Shown here: in pieces, positions 61,370 through 64,000 of the stretch
How positions within the stretch are numbered: the first letter of the stretch is position 1
How the letters are laid out: each line of letters opens with the position of its first letter
NCBI GenBank assembly: GCA_027559495.1
Contig: JAMXSV010000018.1
Span: 1,116,001-1,180,000 of the forward strand
Source of the DNA: Aurifilum marmelostoma
Lineage: Eukaryota > Ascomycota > Sordariomycetes > Diaporthales > Cryphonectriaceae
Length of the DNA stretch: 64,000 nucleotides
Direction: 5' to 3'
Made by a program: the position numbers and the translations under genes
Notes under the pieces: generated by a model
Database searches by the model: none
Told to the model about the DNA's origin: nothing
Seen by the model: the letters and a program-made list of their open reading frames with translations, nothing else

Positions 61370-62309
61370 CTAGTGCGCGTCAGGCTGGGCGAGGATGTAC
61401 GAGACAGCAGCGTCGACTGTGATCGGAGACATGGAGTGTTAGTATAAATGCGCGGTGACAGATTCGACCGTAGCACCACCGCTGCGAGAATGACCAAGAT
61501 ATGGGATCTGAACTGACCAGAGTGGATGCCATCCGCATCCTTGTCAGGAATCTCGATGCTGAATTCCTACAGCCACAAAAATGTCAGCTCGCCCTATCTC
61601 GCCTGCATGTACGGACATTGTGGGGGCTCGCTGTCGTCCTACCTCCTCGATGGCCATCACAACCTCAACAGTATCCAGGCTGTCCAGGCCAAGGTCGTTC
61701 ATGAAGTGCGCGGTGGGCTTGATCTGTATTTCCAAGGTCATATCTTGTCAGCTTCTCTCGTCCGTGGATGCTGACAGAAAAGATGTGCGCCGTCTTGAGG
61801 CGGGGGTGGTTCGCGTACGTTGCTGGGGTCGTTGACCTGTTAGAAGAGTCAAGGTTAGCATAGTTGATCAGAAGGAATAGAAATGCTTCTCATCCTCGAC
61901 CCAGGACACCGCCCGACATGCAGAGCCGCCTTGCCCGGTAGCCAGCGCATGCTGCTGCTCCCTTGGCCCGAACTCTCGAAACCCATATCCACCCCGTCGA
62001 CGAGATCTTCTCCTCCACGATAGCTTCCTTCGGACCAAAACACTCGTGAAAAGGGCTCACCTTGTCAAAGCCAGCCAAAAGGCTCATGATCCGCCCCTCA
62101 ACATCCTCCTTGCTCAGCGAGCCGCCGGCAGCATATGTCCTGACGGAACCCAGCTTCCAGGCAGCGGGCGACGCGACGACCTTGCTCACAGCCATCGACT
62201 GCCGCAGCGCAGGTCTCGAGACGATGCTGGCAAAGTTGCGGGCGGCAGAGGGTGCGGCCCGTCTCGCGACGGCGGCGCTGGCGGTGCGGAGGGCGGCGGT
62301 ACGGAACAT
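61370..62309 (-). CDS. Mitochondrial acyl carrier protein (complex I accessory subunit)
   Basis: Five exons (62309-62061, 61836-61819, 61723-61643, 61566-61518, 61416-61370) give 147 residues. The second exon has only 18 bases (VNDPSN), and the introns around it are set by matching the strongly conserved protein. The Arg/Ala-rich N-terminus without acidic residues (about 1-60) is a mitochondrial targeting sequence. The carrier motif LGLDSLD puts the phosphopantetheine on Ser104. The end [17 protein letters not shown] is typical. The protein serves mitochondrial type II fatty-acid and lipoate synthesis, is a subunit of complex I, and supports Fe-S and LYR-protein assembly. It lies in tandem with another complex I gene. 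It is not a part of the secondary-metabolite cluster. Confidence 0.93.
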
Positions 62310-62971
62310 CTTCGCTGAGTTGTAGAGGGAGGTGGGAGAGGATAAAAGGAAAAGAGGACGGGGACTGCAGCACGAGAGGGGGCTGGACCGAGTGGTTCTT
62401 TGGAAAGGAAAGGCGGTGGGGGGGGATAATGTAGTAATTGGCGAGGGTCAATTGGATCGGTAGTCCGTGAGGGTGAATGATTTGGGACGGGGAGGAGCTT
62501 GGGGCCGGAGGTCTTGGGACAGAGTGATGACGAGAAATTTCTCGCCCCGAGCTTTGCTTGGTTGCCGGCTGGGGTGGGTGGTGGTGCACGGACCACATAC
62601 GCAGGAAAAGCTTGGACCACCCTAACAGACACCGGTGATTATGTACTTGGCGAGTGTTTTGGCCTCTTCAGGCACAAATCAACCACTTCGTCAAGGGCCC
62701 TGTGTGTATAAGTACGATAGAATAGATGGTGGAATGAAGGAATTTCAGTTTCAGAATTCATATCTGTCTCTCATGTATGTACAATGTCTCTTTTCTCTTT
62801 TTTTTTTCTCTTTTTATTTCCCATTGGTCGTCACCTCCCATCCCCATCCTACGCTCTCGCTCGCCCCGACTCGGCATCAAAACCACTACACGGCATTAAG
62901 ACAGATGGACCACCTTTCACATAACAACCAGTTTCCGTTATTGCTAACGACTCTCTATCCCCGCCTCTCTC
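62310..62971. promoter_or_regulatory. Region upstream of the mitochondrial ACP gene
   Basis: 662 bases between two genes on the same strand; it should hold the ACP promoter and the 3' UTR of the complex I gene. Overlapping frames here (for example 62186-62632 minus) are low-complexity and not called. Confidence 0.4.
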
Positions 62972-63945
<974 letters not shown>

Positions 63946-64000
63946 CGTGAGGGAGGTGGATGATGTTGTTCTTGTTCCTGTCAGAGTGCGTGTTGCGTTC

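Overview
The window is nuclear DNA of a filamentous ascomycete. Genes carry many short GT-AG introns (about 55-205 nt, often with a CTAAC/CTAAT-like branch site), and the families are typically fungal: a multi-module NRPS, a highly reducing PKS, a Zn2Cys6 regulator, a sedolisin protease, and nuclear-encoded mitochondrial complex I proteins. The genus cannot be named from the sequence alone. I see no tRNA, rRNA, CRISPR array or convincing transposon.

Region 1 (1-42346) is a secondary-metabolite cluster for a lipopeptide or lipodepsipeptide. In order it holds a giant NRPS (minus, cut by the left edge), an acyl-AMP/CoA ligase (plus), an ABCC-type exporter (minus), a BAHD/condensation-like acyltransferase (plus), a P450 (minus), a highly reducing PKS with KS-AT-DH-MT-ER-KR-ACP (minus), an M20-family carbamoylase/beta-ureidopropionase-like amidohydrolase (plus) and a second, CYP7/CYP8-like P450 (plus). 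The quartet NRPS starting with a lone T domain + HR-PKS without TE + ligase + acyltransferase is the logic known from emericellamide-type clusters: the PKS makes a reduced, methyl-branched acyl chain, the ligase and acyltransferase pass it to the first T domain, and the NRPS extends it.

Three features make the NRPS unusual. The starter T domain is followed by a degenerate epimerization-like domain. The first A domain lacks the aspartate that anchors alpha-amino groups, which together with the clustered M20 hydrolase suggests beta-alanine or a related non-alpha substrate. The second extension module is C-T without an A domain. The NRPS frame is broken by one surplus base in a G6 run at 1953-1958, so either the assembly is wrong there or the gene is damaged.

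Region 2 (42347-55341) is a sparse stretch with a secreted sedolisin (S53) protease, a single-pass membrane protein with a Cys-rich ectodomain, two related F-box-like proteins of unknown role, and an allantoate-permease-type MFS transporter. Region 3 (55342-59499) has a Zn2Cys6 regulator divergent from that transporter. Region 4 (59500-64000) is housekeeping: mitochondrial acyl carrier protein and the 23-kDa iron-sulfur subunit of complex I, in tandem on the minus strand. Intergenic stretches carry long A/T and G/C homopolymers but no further gene I can support.
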